NCBI RefSeq assembly: GCF_014876185.1 | Contig: NZ_JADALJ010000001.1 | Coordinates: forward strand, 2,523,501 to 2,587,500 | Direction of reading: 5' to 3' | Length of the DNA: 64,000 bases | Source of the DNA: Rufibacter sp. LB8 | GTDB lineage: Bacteria; Bacteroidota; Bacteroidia; Cytophagales; Hymenobacteraceae | In this document: piece by piece, positions 25,324 through 33,997 of the stretch | How the letters are laid out: every line of letters begins with the position of its first letter | Position numbering within the stretch: the first letter of the stretch is position 1 | Made by a program: the position numbers and the translations under genes | The notes under the pieces: model-generated | Told to the model about the DNA's origin: nothing | What the model saw: the letters and a program-made list of their open reading frames with translations, nothing else | Databases searched by the model: none

Positions 25324-26367
25324 CTATTGCTTCAAGAAACGCTTGGGCGGCACCAGGAAAATCTCGAAGTTCAGGTACACGGCGTCTTTGATGTTGTTCT
25401 CAATCAAGGGGTTGGCGGTTTTGTTTCGGCCGTCATACACGTCAAACTTGTGGGTGTAGCGGTAACCGCTCTCCAGCCCGAACCACAGGAAATCATAGAT
25501 CTCCCGCTCCCACCTGAAACGGCCGCGCAGCTCCGACTTCCGCAGCTCCACCGTCTCAAAATTTTGGAACGGCGGCGTGTCTATGTTGATGTTGTAGGTG
25601 GCGCCTTCCACTTTGTAGCCCATGAAAAACAACGACTTCTCTGAGATGTTGCGCCGGAACATGACGCTGGCCGGGAAGATAGCCTCCACGCCCCAGCGGT
25701 CATTGAAGGTGCGGTTGTAGAGCAAGGCCGGGTAAATGGTCTGCCGCCCGAAGGCGTAGCCCAGCTGCACGCCCACCCCGTAGGACAGGTACGGGCTTTT
25801 CTTCCACCCATAAATAGCTTCCAGAGAAGTGCGCAGGTAGCGCGTGAAACTGATGTCTGAGTACTTGCCGTAATCGCCGTTCAGTTCGCCCTTCACCCTA
25901 AATAAAAGCCAGTTCCTTTGGTTGATCAACCGCAGCATGATAATCTGGCCGTCAAGGGAGCGCAGGTCTTTGTCTTCCAGGTTCTCGTACAAAGGGTAAT
26001 TCAGATTATCTGGTTTTTTGAAGTTGAACTCCTCCAGAAAATAGCCGCCACCCATCACCAGCTTGAAATGCGGGTTATTGATGACCGGTGCGTAAGCCTT
26101 GAACTCAAACCGGTTGCTGCGCAGTACGCTGGCCCTCGCGCCGCCTATGCCGTTCTGCTTGCCCTCTGACGACATGCCAAATCGCGGCAGCGTCTCATAC
26201 CTGATCACCACGCCTTTGCTTTTGCCCTGGCCCAACACAGACGGGTTGGCGAACTCTTGTGGGTCTATTGCGGCCTGCGCCGCCCGCACAGAGTCTGAGA
26301 ACAACCCTTGGGATTGCCCCTGCACCACGCATACAAGCACTGACGCCACCGTTAAAAATAATCTCAT
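25324..26367 (-). CDS. DUF6268-like outer-membrane beta-barrel protein
   Basis: About 347 residues with signal peptide MRLFLTVASVLVCVVQGQSQ. The mature region is rich in alternating aromatic/polar strands ('LSYGVGVQLGYAFG', 'WFGLESGYRYTHKFDVY') and ends in a phenylalanine-containing strand followed by a short basic tail. This matches the DUF6268 outer-membrane barrel family of Bacteroidota, which has no known substrate. An upstream ATG at 26409 would add 14 charged residues in front of the signal peptide and lies three bases past the preceding stop. The ATG at 26367 is preferred. It is probably translated from the same message as the phosphoesterase fusion. Confidence 0.78.
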   Translation of the reverse strand: MRLFLTVASVLVCVVQGQSQGLFSDSVRAAQAAIDPQEFANPSVLGQGKSKGVVIRYETLPRFGMSSEGKQNGIGGARASVLRSNRFEFKAYAPVINNPHFKLVMGGGYFLEEFNFKKPDNLNYPLYENLEDKDLRSLDGQIIMLRLINQRNWLLFRVKGELNGDYGKYSDISFTRYLRTSLEAIYGWKKSPYLSYGVGVQLGYAFGRQTIYPALLYNRTFNDRWGVEAIFPASVMFRRNISEKSLFFMGYKVEGATYNINIDTPPFQNFETVELRKSELRGRFRWEREIYDFLWFGLESGYRYTHKFDVYDGRNKTANPLIENNIKDAVYLNFEIFLVPPKRFLKQ

Positions 26368-26412
26368 AGTGCTACGTTTTCTGAAAGACTGGTCTTTTGC
26401 GATGTCCACGGC

Positions 26413-29400
26413 TTAAAACAGGAACCCGAAATTGAGGTTGAACAGTTTTTCATCTTCGCCGGCGGTATAGGTGGCATTGATCACGGCCTGCTTGAGCACG
26501 TCTATCCAGATGCCGCCGCCCACGCCCCGGTGAATTTTGTTGGAGTTTTCGCCATCGGCCCAGACGCGGCCGTGGTCTACCAAGCCCATCACGCCAAACT
26601 TGCCGGGGAACAGGTACACGTTGAATTTGAAGACCTCTACCCGTAATTCTGTGTTCTGGTAAAGTGAGCTTCGGCCGGCAAAACGGGTGCGCCGGTAACC
26701 CCGCAGGTTGGTAAGCCCTCCCAGAGTATTGGCCAGGTACACGGGAAAATCGCCTACCGTGTGGGCACCGCCAAACCGTGCCGCCAGCGTCACCTGGAAC
26801 GGCAACCGAGGCCCAATGTAAAACACGAACTCAGACCCTACCCTACCAAAATTCGTTTTCTGACCGCCTAATTGGTGGTGGTAGGAGAACTCGTTCAGCC
26901 ATTTTATACCAATGCGCGGGTTAATGGGAGTACTGACCGCCTGCGCATTCAAAAAGGCCCGCACCCCGGTAAAATTGTCAGTGGTAAATTCCAGAGGAGG
27001 GGCTTCCGCGCCACCAGTGGTCACAATGGGGAATTCATTGACCGTATACCTATCAAAGAATGGCCCAACGCCCACCCGCACAAAGCTGGTGAAACTGGTG
27101 TTGAGCGTAGGCGACACCATTAACCTGGACAGGCGCACATGGTAGTCATCAATATCTCCTTGCTGCACGGTTTCATTGCCCAACCCGAAGTAGTTGATCT
27201 GGTACTGCGGTCCAAAAATGGCGGCCTTCACGCCCAAATCCAGCTTGTCATTGAACACCTGTTTGTACTCCGCGTCATAGCGTATGTTATAGGCGCCGGT
27301 GGCGAAGGCGTAGTTGGCGCGCAGGTAATGCTCTGAGGCATACGGTTGCTTCCGGAATTTATGGTTGCGGTACACCGCCCCTCCGCCAATGAACAGCCCG
27401 TCATCTACGTTGAACTCCAAAGACAACCTCGGCCCGAAATACGCCAGCTTGTAGTTGTCGCGGTCATAGAGGTTCACGTCTTCAAAGGCCTCGGTTTTGT
27501 CTTCTGTCTCTGAGCCAAGTGCCAGCACGTTCTGCTCCTGTGTGTTGTCATACACCTTGGTCTTTCGCACGCCCCCCCGCACGGTAGATAGATCAGAGAT
27601 GGAATCATTTCCTTCGCCGCCAATAATACGGACCATCACACCTTTCTTGGCATTACCAGTCACCTCAAACACGTCATCGCCGCCCAGGCCGTAGAGGCGT
27701 ATCTCTTCGGTTTCTTTGTGCAGGAACTTGCGGTAATAAAGTTTCTTGCCCACGCGGCCTTCTTTGGTGATTTTGTTGACAGTCACTTCGGTTTCATCAT
27801 CATTAAGGCGTTTCACCGAAAAACGTTCCCGTTTGTCACTGCCCGCAATGTCCACGTCCTCGGCCAGGTGCACGTAGTATTTCTCTGCTACCTGCGGCAA
27901 CAGGTCACGTCTGGATTTGAGTTTGGCGGTGATGTCTGGCCCAGAAAGCAGATACACTTCCGGCGGCATTTTCTTCACGGCTTCTTCAATGGCAGAATCT
28001 GTGAGCACAGCCTTCATTTCATTGGCCACTGACAGCCACTGCTCGCGGGTCACACTGGACAGGAACGTGCGGTCGGCGGTCAGGGCGGTGAGGTTCAAGC
28101 CTTTGTAATCGCCAAAGGTCTTTCCAAAATTCTGAAAGTTCCGGATGCCCCAGCGCCGGCTCACCAGCCAGGGAATGATGCCGTCAGCTTTGAAGAAGGC
28201 CACGTCGCGGTCTTCCGGTACTGGCTGGAAGGTGCGGTTGTCTTCGCCTGATTTGGTTTCTACCCAGCGCCACTGGCCTTCATGCCGGTCCCAGTCGCCA
28301 ATGAGCATGTCCAGCAAGCGCGCCCGGGCAAAGGAAACTTCGTCTACCTGGTTGTCATGGTCGTTTTTCTTGCGTTCCAGCACTTTCTCAGTGCCTACAA
28401 TGTTAGTGGCGTTGCCCAAACTGGCCACGTCTGAGTGGTCTTCATCGGCGTCTTCCTCCAAAAAAGCCACCGTATTGCCAAACTCATCTAAGTACTGGCG
28501 CAGGCGCGGGTCATTGGGCACGTACACCAGTTTGGGGTTGGTGTGGAACACGCCCACGGTACCCGCCAGCGGCGCGGCAATGAGGGCCCCGTACGGGTGC
28601 TGCGCCGAGATCTGATCTTGTAACAAATCCCGCGCAAAAGTCTCCTGCAAGGCTACGGGCAGCACATTGGTGGGGTCTTTATTGATGGACCTTAAGGTGT
28701 ATTCACGGCCGTCTTCATTTCTTAGTTTAAGCGAGGTAGTCTGCTTTCCACCACCTTTCTGGTAAGGTACCAGGCCGCCTCTTTCTGAGTTGAGGTCCAG
28801 CAAGGGCAGTTTGATAGGGGTAATCCACTCGGCGCGGTAATGCTTGCCCAGGAAGCTGGTTTTCACGCCGCCGGCGGCGTACATGGGGTTGGCTGGCACC
28901 GTGATGGAACTGTCTTCGTAGGTTTCCTTGATGAGCGCGATGTCTTCTTCCTTAACTTTGGTTTTGGCATACATGGGCGTTCTGAAAGCCAACTCCGGCG
29001 GCGTGGCAGCATCATCATGTGATACCCAGAATTCAACCCAGGCCTCGCCGTTCTTGTAGTAATTGACCCGCGCAAAACCTTTGTTCTTATGGGCATACAG
29101 GGCATCGCCGCTTGCAGATACGTGCTGGGTTTTGCAACCAGACCCACTGATGATGTGGTTAACTTTGCCCAGTTTGGTGTACTGCAGATTGTGTTCATGG
29201 CCGGCGGCGTACACAATGTTGTCATACTTCTCAAAGATGGCCATGAGCCCCTTGATGTATGCCTGGTAGGTGGGGTGCGGAATGTCTTGGGTAATGCCCC
29301 CGTACTTGCGTGACAAAGGATAGATGGAACCAATTATAGGCAGCGGCAACACCCACCCTTTTCTAATGATGGTGAGAGGGAACAAATGGTCTGTGAGCGT

Positions 29401-30162
29401 GAAATAGCCGCCATGTATGCCGTTACTAGCCAATGGATGATGCGCCACCACCACAATGTTCTTGTCTTTGTTTTTGTCTATAACGTCTTCCAGCTGCACC
29501 AGCATGTCTACCTCATTGGCCACACCGCAGATGTTGTCATCGCCGTAGGGTTTGGCGTAGGGGTGCAGCCACCAGTGGGAGTTGAGCGCAATTAAGACAA
29601 TGTCTTCTTCTATCAAGACCTCAAACGGGCCGGGGCAGCCGTTGCCTGGCACAAAGAAGTCGGTGCCCACCACAATGTTGCTGTCGGCCAGGTATTCTTC
29701 CACAAAGCGCTCTTCCCTGATCACGGCATCCCAGCCGTCTGGGGTACCGCTACCGCCGCCCCAGTCATGGTTGCCGGGGATCATGTATTTTTCGCCTTTG
29801 TAGCCTTTGAGAATGTCCAGCTGGGCTTTCATGCGGTCTTCGGCGGTCTTACGGTCATAGGCACCAGGCTCGGGCAACCCGTTGTGGTAAATATTATCAC
29901 CCAGGTACACCACGGCGCTCTTTTCACCGGCTGCCTCTATCTGAGACTTGAGAAGCATGAGGGTAGGGTCTGGCTTATCTGTGAGGGGAGCGCCCGCGTC
30001 ACCAATGAGAAAGACGCTGTACATGATCTCAGTGGAGTCTTTGGGCAGCTGTTGCTTCCAGTTGGCCACGGTGCGGGCGTAGAACGGTTTTGACGTAGTG
30101 CACGCCTGCATGAGGCACAGCAAAACCAACGGAAGAAGAAATAGGTAGTAGTGTTTTTTCAT
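26413..30162 (-). CDS. Lipoprotein fusion: calcineurin-like phosphoesterase, kinase-like middle, Omp85-type barrel
   Basis: 1,249 residues. A lipoprotein signal (lipobox 'LMQAC') leads a metallophosphoesterase domain (about 45-370) with all metal motifs: 'GDAGAP', 'GDNIYHNG', 'PGNHDWGG', 'VVAHHPLAS' and 'GHEHNLQY'. The middle (about 420-790) contains 'LIGDWDRHEGQWRW' and 'PVPEDRDVAFF', which resemble the catalytic and metal loops of HipA/CotH/FAM20C-like kinases; this reading is tentative. The last 400 residues are a BamA/TamA-type surface-antigen barrel ('LRGYRRTRFAGRS', 'FPGKFGVMGLVDHGRVW') ending in phenylalanine. The whole chain would sit in the outer membrane with the enzyme domains periplasmic or outside. 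Substrate unknown. Confidence 0.82.
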   Translation of the reverse strand: MKKHYYLFLLPLVLLCLMQACTTSKPFYARTVANWKQQLPKDSTEIMYSVFLIGDAGAPLTDKPDPTLMLLKSQIEAAGEKSAVVYLGDNIYHNGLPEPGAYDRKTAEDRMKAQLDILKGYKGEKYMIPGNHDWGGGSGTPDGWDAVIREERFVEEYLADSNIVVGTDFFVPGNGCPGPFEVLIEEDIVLIALNSHWWLHPYAKPYGDDNICGVANEVDMLVQLEDVIDKNKDKNIVVVAHHPLASNGIHGGYFTLTDHLFPLTIIRKGWVLPLPIIGSIYPLSRKYGGITQDIPHPTYQAYIKGLMAIFEKYDNIVYAAGHEHNLQYTKLGKVNHIISGSGCKTQHVSASGDALYAHKNKGFARVNYYKNGEAWVEFWVSHDDAATPPELAFRTPMYAKTKVKEEDIALIKETYEDSSITVPANPMYAAGGVKTSFLGKHYRAEWITPIKLPLLDLNSERGGLVPYQKGGGKQTTSLKLRNEDGREYTLRSINKDPTNVLPVALQETFARDLLQDQISAQHPYGALIAAPLAGTVGVFHTNPKLVYVPNDPRLRQYLDEFGNTVAFLEEDADEDHSDVASLGNATNIVGTEKVLERKKNDHDNQVDEVSFARARLLDMLIGDWDRHEGQWRWVETKSGEDNRTFQPVPEDRDVAFFKADGIIPWLVSRRWGIRNFQNFGKTFGDYKGLNLTALTADRTFLSSVTREQWLSVANEMKAVLTDSAIEEAVKKMPPEVYLLSGPDITAKLKSRRDLLPQVAEKYYVHLAEDVDIAGSDKRERFSVKRLNDDETEVTVNKITKEGRVGKKLYYRKFLHKETEEIRLYGLGGDDVFEVTGNAKKGVMVRIIGGEGNDSISDLSTVRGGVRKTKVYDNTQEQNVLALGSETEDKTEAFEDVNLYDRDNYKLAYFGPRLSLEFNVDDGLFIGGGAVYRNHKFRKQPYASEHYLRANYAFATGAYNIRYDAEYKQVFNDKLDLGVKAAIFGPQYQINYFGLGNETVQQGDIDDYHVRLSRLMVSPTLNTSFTSFVRVGVGPFFDRYTVNEFPIVTTGGAEAPPLEFTTDNFTGVRAFLNAQAVSTPINPRIGIKWLNEFSYHHQLGGQKTNFGRVGSEFVFYIGPRLPFQVTLAARFGGAHTVGDFPVYLANTLGGLTNLRGYRRTRFAGRSSLYQNTELRVEVFKFNVYLFPGKFGVMGLVDHGRVWADGENSNKIHRGVGGGIWIDVLKQAVINATYTAGEDEKLFNLNFGFLF

Positions 30163-30591
30163 GAACCGGTACTTTCAATTGTTCAGGGCAGGAAAACCAT
30201 CTGGCATATACCGGCCGGCCCTCCCTGAAAAACTTGTCCTTATACGGGGGGTTAGCCTTTGTGATGCTGCGGCCCCGCACTTAGATAGCTTTATGGGTAT
30301 ATAGTGCATAAGACGTAAGCAGCGGGGCCAGGGTTAAGAAGATTTCGACAAGATAGGCGGTTAAACTTTAAGCGGGCCGTAAAATAAAATTAACCCAACT
30401 CCCCGGGGGCACCAGAAGGGCCAACCAAGTGTTTTGGGGCTCATTTCTGAAAATGAGCCCCAAAACGGAATTACCAACCGGCTAACCTTACACAGGTAAA
30501 ATGCGTTGTAGACCTTTGGAACAAACTATCTCCCATTAATACATCACAACCCTTTTAACGGCGCTACGGGCGGAGCCTCTCCAACTTGTTT
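30163..30591. other. Intergenic region between divergent genes, no gene seen
   Basis: Should contain promoters for the phosphoesterase fusion (minus) and the HD-PycTM gene (plus). The only clear structure is the palindrome at 30431-30466. Confidence 0.55.
30431..30466. repeat. Dispersed palindrome, copy 15 (perfect)
   Basis: GTTTTGGGGCTCATTT and its exact complement around CTG. Unlike most copies it lies upstream of two divergent genes, not after a stop codon. Confidence 0.85.
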
Positions 30592-31779
30592 ATGGAAAAA
30601 GAAGATCTCATAAGAAAAGCCGGCAACTATGTATTTGCCCTTTTCAAAGAGAAGTTGTCTAAAAAGCTGGTTTACCACAACTACAAACACACCTTTGAGG
30701 TGGTAAAGGAAGCCCGCCAACTGGCGGAAGGCCACCAGCTGTCTGAAGATGACATGGAGGTGCTGGTCTTGTCTGCCTGGTTTCATGACACCGGCTACAT
30801 TAGCACCTATGAAGGGCATGAAGACGAAAGCGTGGAGATTGCCACCGCCTTTCTGCGCGAGGAAAACTACCCGGAGGAGAAGATCCACCAGGTGGCCCGC
30901 TGCATCATTGCCACCAAACACGGCCAACTCACCCACCATCTGCTGGAAGACATTCTGGTAGACGCAGACATTGCCAACATTGGCAAGGAGACCTTCTTTG
31001 CCACCGCTGAACTGCTGCGCGTGGAATGGGAAATCTTCATGGACCGCACGTTCACAGACCTGGAGTGGTCTCAATACCAGCTGGACTTTCTGCTGTCTGT
31101 CAGTTTCCGGACGCAGGCGGCGCAGACCAAGTACTCCAAGCAACTCAGCAAGAACATACAGGCCCAGCGCGCGCACCTGCTGGAACTGGCCAAAAAGAAA
31201 AAGAAGAAGGAGAAGCAGAACCGTGAGAACCTGGCCCAGCCCAAACGCGGCATTGAGACCATGTTCAAAAGCACCTATGACAACCACATCAGTCTAAGTG
31301 CCATTGCCGACAACAAAGCCAACATGATGATCAGCCTCAACGCCATCATCATGTCCATCATCATCACCTACCTGGGCACCAAGTCCTCTATCATTGGCGC
31401 GGAGTTCACCAGAAATCCCATTCTCATGATTCCGGTGGGCATTCTGTTGGCTACCTCTCTGGCATCCGTGATTTCGGCTATTATCTCTGCGCAGCCAGAG
31501 GTGACCAGTTTCCGGCTTCGGCCCAACAAACTCACCAGCCGGCGCATCAACCTGTTGTTCTTCGGGAATTTCACCAAGATTCCGCTGGAGGATTTTCAGT
31601 CGGGTATGCATGACATCATGCGGGACAAGAACGCGCTCTACAACAACATGATCACAGACATTTATTACCTAGGCGATGTGCTCAGCAAGAAATACCGGCT
31701 ACTGCGCATTTCCTACACCATCTTTATGATTGGCATAATCTTAACCGTGCTGTCTTTTGTGATTGCCATTGCGCGTTAA
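30592..31779 (+). CDS. HD-domain protein with Pycsar-effector-like (PycTM) membrane domain
   Basis: About 395 residues. The N-terminal half is an HD phosphohydrolase domain: 'VYHNYKHTFEVV' (His29, His33), the HD pair His65-Asp66 in 'WFHDTGY', and 'DADIANIG' (Asp124/Asp126) as further metal ligands. A lysine-rich linker (201-210) precedes a C-terminal module with 'AIADNKANMMISLNAI' and transmembrane helices at about 245-262, 276-299 and 374-394. That pattern matches PycTM, the membrane effector domain of Pycsar antiphage systems, which responds to cyclic UMP or CMP. HD plus PycTM is also widespread in Bacteroidota outside known defence loci. A DUF2652 cyclase-like gene converges on it. TTG at 30586 is also in frame; ATG 30592 is chosen. 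Confidence 0.8.
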   Translation: MEKEDLIRKAGNYVFALFKEKLSKKLVYHNYKHTFEVVKEARQLAEGHQLSEDDMEVLVLSAWFHDTGYISTYEGHEDESVEIATAFLREENYPEEKIHQVARCIIATKHGQLTHHLLEDILVDADIANIGKETFFATAELLRVEWEIFMDRTFTDLEWSQYQLDFLLSVSFRTQAAQTKYSKQLSKNIQAQRAHLLELAKKKKKKEKQNRENLAQPKRGIETMFKSTYDNHISLSAIADNKANMMISLNAIIMSIIITYLGTKSSIIGAEFTRNPILMIPVGILLATSLASVISAIISAQPEVTSFRLRPNKLTSRRINLLFFGNFTKIPLEDFQSGMHDIMRDKNALYNNMITDIYYLGDVLSKKYRLLRISYTIFMIGIILTVLSFVIAIAR

Positions 31780-31803
31780 GAAACCCTGGAATTCAGGAGC
31801 ATT

Positions 31804-31839
31804 AAAAAAGGCCGGAAGCTGTTGCTTTCGGCCTTTTTA
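31804..31839. terminator. Bidirectional terminator between HD-PycTM and DUF2652 genes
   Basis: AAAAAAGGCCGGAAG...CTTTCGGCCTTTTT, a stem with flanking A and T runs. The right edge overlaps the stop codon of the minus-strand gene. Confidence 0.8.
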
Positions 31840-32982
31840 TTTGAGTTGCTGTTTGGCGTGCACCTGTTCACAGAGGGCTTTGAGTTGTTTCACGGAGGTT
31901 TTCATGAAGCCTTTGATCTGCTTTCTTCCGAAGAAGTCATAAAAGTAATCTCCCACTGACACCCGGCTGTAATGAAACTCCAGCGTGAGGTTGGTTTCAG
32001 GCCCTACGCCCGGCGTGAGGTAGAAGAACAACAGAGCGTTGGGGAACATCTTGAAGTTGGAGATTTTCTCAATGTACTCCACCTTCTCCGGGGTAACGCG
32101 GCACTGCAGCGTCTGTATTTCTATTATGCCGCCTTTCTCCATCTCGCAGAGGAAATACGTGCCCAGCCGGTTTATTTTTTTGGTGTCATAGGTCACGCTT
32201 TTCACTTTGTGCAGCCACCTGTTTTTTAAGCGGTAGTTCCTGATGATGCGCAACACCATCTCTACAGGCGCGGCAATCTTGGTTTTTAATGAAAACGTGT
32301 TGGGGTAATTCTCACGGGTATGCTCGGCAGTGGGATCTGTGACCAGCAAGCGCAGCGGCGTGAGAAAGGCATAGCGGTAATGCACATCGCCCATGTGCTC
32401 ATAGTTGTTGAAGCCTTCTTTAAGCTGGGTCCACTCAAAGCTTTTGGCAATGTCTTCCGGCTTCTGCGTGCTGAGGTATTTTTCGGTCATCAAGACATAC
32501 TCCGCACCCACAATGCTGTTCTTGAGGAGCCGGTGGGCCACAATCACGTCTGTGCCCATGAGTTTGGTGTAGTCCCGTATCTGGGTGATGCTGATGCGCC
32601 CGTAATGCACCACAATCTTAAGCGTGAGCGGGTTTTCTGCCAGCTGTGCGCCAACCAGTGCGCCGCGGTCCATGATTTTGAGGTAGTTCTGGAAATCAAG
32701 GAAAATCTGCTTGCACTGGCTCACAATCTCATCAACGGTAGGCGGCGTGCCCAGCTTGTAGAACAGAATGGCGTCGCCCTGAATCTCGCAGAGCTCCATG
32801 TTGATGATGTTGGCCTCAATAATGATTTCCAACAGGTCAGCAATGAGGTTGCGGCTGTAGCGCACCCCGTTTTCATGCATGAACCGGGTAAAGCCGCTTA
32901 TGTCTGGTATAAACAGCAAGGCCGGCTGAGAATCATCAGCGTCATGGGGTAAGAAAGATTGGTTGGTCACTGTTGACTCCAT
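31837..32982 (-). CDS. DUF2652 protein: class III nucleotide-cyclase-like domain plus START/SRPBCC-like domain
   Basis: About 381 residues. The N-terminal half has the class III cyclase metal residues Asp27 in 'FIPDISGFTRFM' and Asp70 in 'EIQGDAILF'. The position normally occupied by the adenine-specifying lysine is Glu66, as in guanylyl cyclases. In 'GTDVIVAHRLL' the transition-state arginine (Arg151) is kept, but the usual Asn is Ile147. The C-terminal half ('PVEMVLRIIRNYRLKNRWLHKVKSV') looks like an SRPBCC lipid/ligand-binding fold. DUF2652 proteins have no proven product. Because of the Asn loss it may bind but not cyclise nucleotides. TTG 33015 is in frame; ATG 32982 is chosen. Confidence 0.72.
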   Translation of the reverse strand: MESTVTNQSFLPHDADDSQPALLFIPDISGFTRFMHENGVRYSRNLIADLLEIIIEANIINMELCEIQGDAILFYKLGTPPTVDEIVSQCKQIFLDFQNYLKIMDRGALVGAQLAENPLTLKIVVHYGRISITQIRDYTKLMGTDVIVAHRLLKNSIVGAEYVLMTEKYLSTQKPEDIAKSFEWTQLKEGFNNYEHMGDVHYRYAFLTPLRLLVTDPTAEHTRENYPNTFSLKTKIAAPVEMVLRIIRNYRLKNRWLHKVKSVTYDTKKINRLGTYFLCEMEKGGIIEIQTLQCRVTPEKVEYIEKISNFKMFPNALLFFYLTPGVGPETNLTLEFHYSRVSVGDYFYDFFGRKQIKGFMKTSVKQLKALCEQVHAKQQLK

Positions 32983-33278
32983 GAAACAGGCGTATCTTCT
33001 TTTTGCTGAAAGCAACGCGCCAGATTGGCGGCGATGCTTGGTTTCGGCACTTATACGTGAATATGCGGCTTTGCTTTGCTACCTGGGCAGATTTGTACAA
33101 ATTTTATTTTCACGCGCCGCCCTAAGGTTTCTTGACTGTACCTTATACATGGCCAAAAGTTTCAAAAAAGCCTTGAAACCGAAATCATTTAAACCAAAAA
33201 CCATTATACGCCAGGTTGTAATCTGCCAAGCGAATCCTCCCCTGCTGGGTACGTATTCTGCCCATATCGGGAGTAGTT

Positions 33279-33318
33279 CCGTTTTCAGGCTCATTTCTGG
33301 AAATGAGCCCGAAAACGG
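33279..33318. repeat. Dispersed palindrome, copy 16 (last copy)
   Basis: CCGTTTTCAGGCTCATTTC arm and complementary right arm. No further copy is found in the remaining 30.7 kb. Confidence 0.85.
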
Positions 33319-33430
33319 AAAATAACGCAGAGCGGCGTAAATCTTCTTTGGCGCCCTTTCATGGCAGGCAAAGCTATTTCTTTGGAACTAAAGGCTAATT
33401 TCCATTTTTTAACGCCGCAACAATACCCAT

Positions 33431-33457
33431 AAAAAAAGGCGATGTTTTACCACCGCC
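33431..33457 (-). terminator. Terminator of the AT-hook protein gene
   Basis: On the minus strand AGGCG ... CGCCT stem followed by TTTTTTT, 24 bases after the stop codon. Confidence 0.65.
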
Positions 33458-33480
33458 TCTTCTTTTATGTTGACTGGAAA

Positions 33481-33681
33481 CTAGGAATTAGCTTCGGCAT
33501 TTTTTGGTTTGCGGCCTCTCTTAGCGCCTTTTGGTCTGGTCATTGAATCTGGAATCTGGTTCAACGCCTCGTTCATTTGGCTAAAGATTCCCAGCATTAA
33601 CTGCACATCTTCTACATTTTGGCAATCTCTGATTACCTCCATTTGCATTTTGTCAAGCTTGCTTTTAAGTTGCTCTCTCAT
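33481..33681 (-). CDS. Small protein with C-terminal AT-hook-like motif
   Basis: 66 residues from ATG 33681. The N-terminal two-thirds ('MREQLKSKLDKMQMEVIRDC', 'DVQLMLGIFSQMNEALNQ') is helical. The tail 'RPKGAKRGRKPKN' is an AT-hook (core RGRKP), which binds the minor groove of AT-rich DNA. It may be a small nucleoid-associated or regulatory protein. A perfect 14-bp palindrome and a TATATTTG promoter box lie just upstream, so it may be autoregulated. No family is recognised. It sits next to the tRNA used as an integration site, on the chromosomal side. Confidence 0.6.
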   Translation of the reverse strand: MREQLKSKLDKMQMEVIRDCQNVEDVQLMLGIFSQMNEALNQIPDSMTRPKGAKRGRKPKNAEANS

Positions 33682-33700
33682 ATTATTATTTAGTTTGAAA

Positions 33701-33748
33701 TAACACATGTGTTACTGTGGAGCAAATATAGAAATTACAAAGAATATT
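33701..33748 (-). promoter_or_regulatory. Promoter and 14-bp operator-like palindrome of the AT-hook gene
   Basis: A perfect TAACACATGTGTTA palindrome lies at 33701-33714. On the minus strand a TATATTTG (-7, TAnnTTTG) is at 33723-33730 with a TTG 18 bases further upstream. The palindrome would fall at the transcript start, a natural repressor position. Confidence 0.4.
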
Positions 33749-33941
33749 CAAGCGACTAATTAAAGAATTAAATCATTTACTATTAAAATAATTAGCCCAG
33801 AAATTAAGTGGTAATAGACCAAGCGCGCCTTATACTTTCCCTGGCCGTGGCGCGTTATTTAAAGCTACCTGGGTGCTGCCCAAGAAGTAAGCATGATTTG
33901 GCGCACGGTTTAGGTCTTGCCTAAAATTTCTGACGTGTGGG

Positions 33942-33971
33942 TTTGTGGGCACCATAATTTCTTTACTTTTG
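33942..33971 (+). promoter_or_regulatory. Bacteroidota promoter of the disrupted tRNA
   Basis: TTTG at 33942-33945 and TACTTTTG at 33964-33971 with an 18-base spacer match the -33/-7 consensus of Bacteroidota. The tRNA 5' end is 26 bases after the -7 box. Confidence 0.6.
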
Positions 33972-33997
33972 CAGCACCTACTTTGTAAGTCAGGCAA

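Larger units (their letters stand above)
32983..33480. other. Intergenic region, no gene supported
   Basis: Holds the palindrome at 33279. A plus-strand frame from ATG 33149 encodes a basic 58-residue peptide, but it runs through the palindrome and is not accepted as a gene. Confidence 0.5.

Noticed and set aside
30592-32982. Calling the pair a proven Pycsar system
   Set aside because: Genes converge, share no operon, and the cyclase-like domain lacks the usual Asn; only candidate status is justified.
32963-33325. Plus-strand frame encoding a basic peptide near 33149
   Set aside because: Its 3' part is translated palindrome repeat and its 5' part is antisense to the DUF2652 leader.
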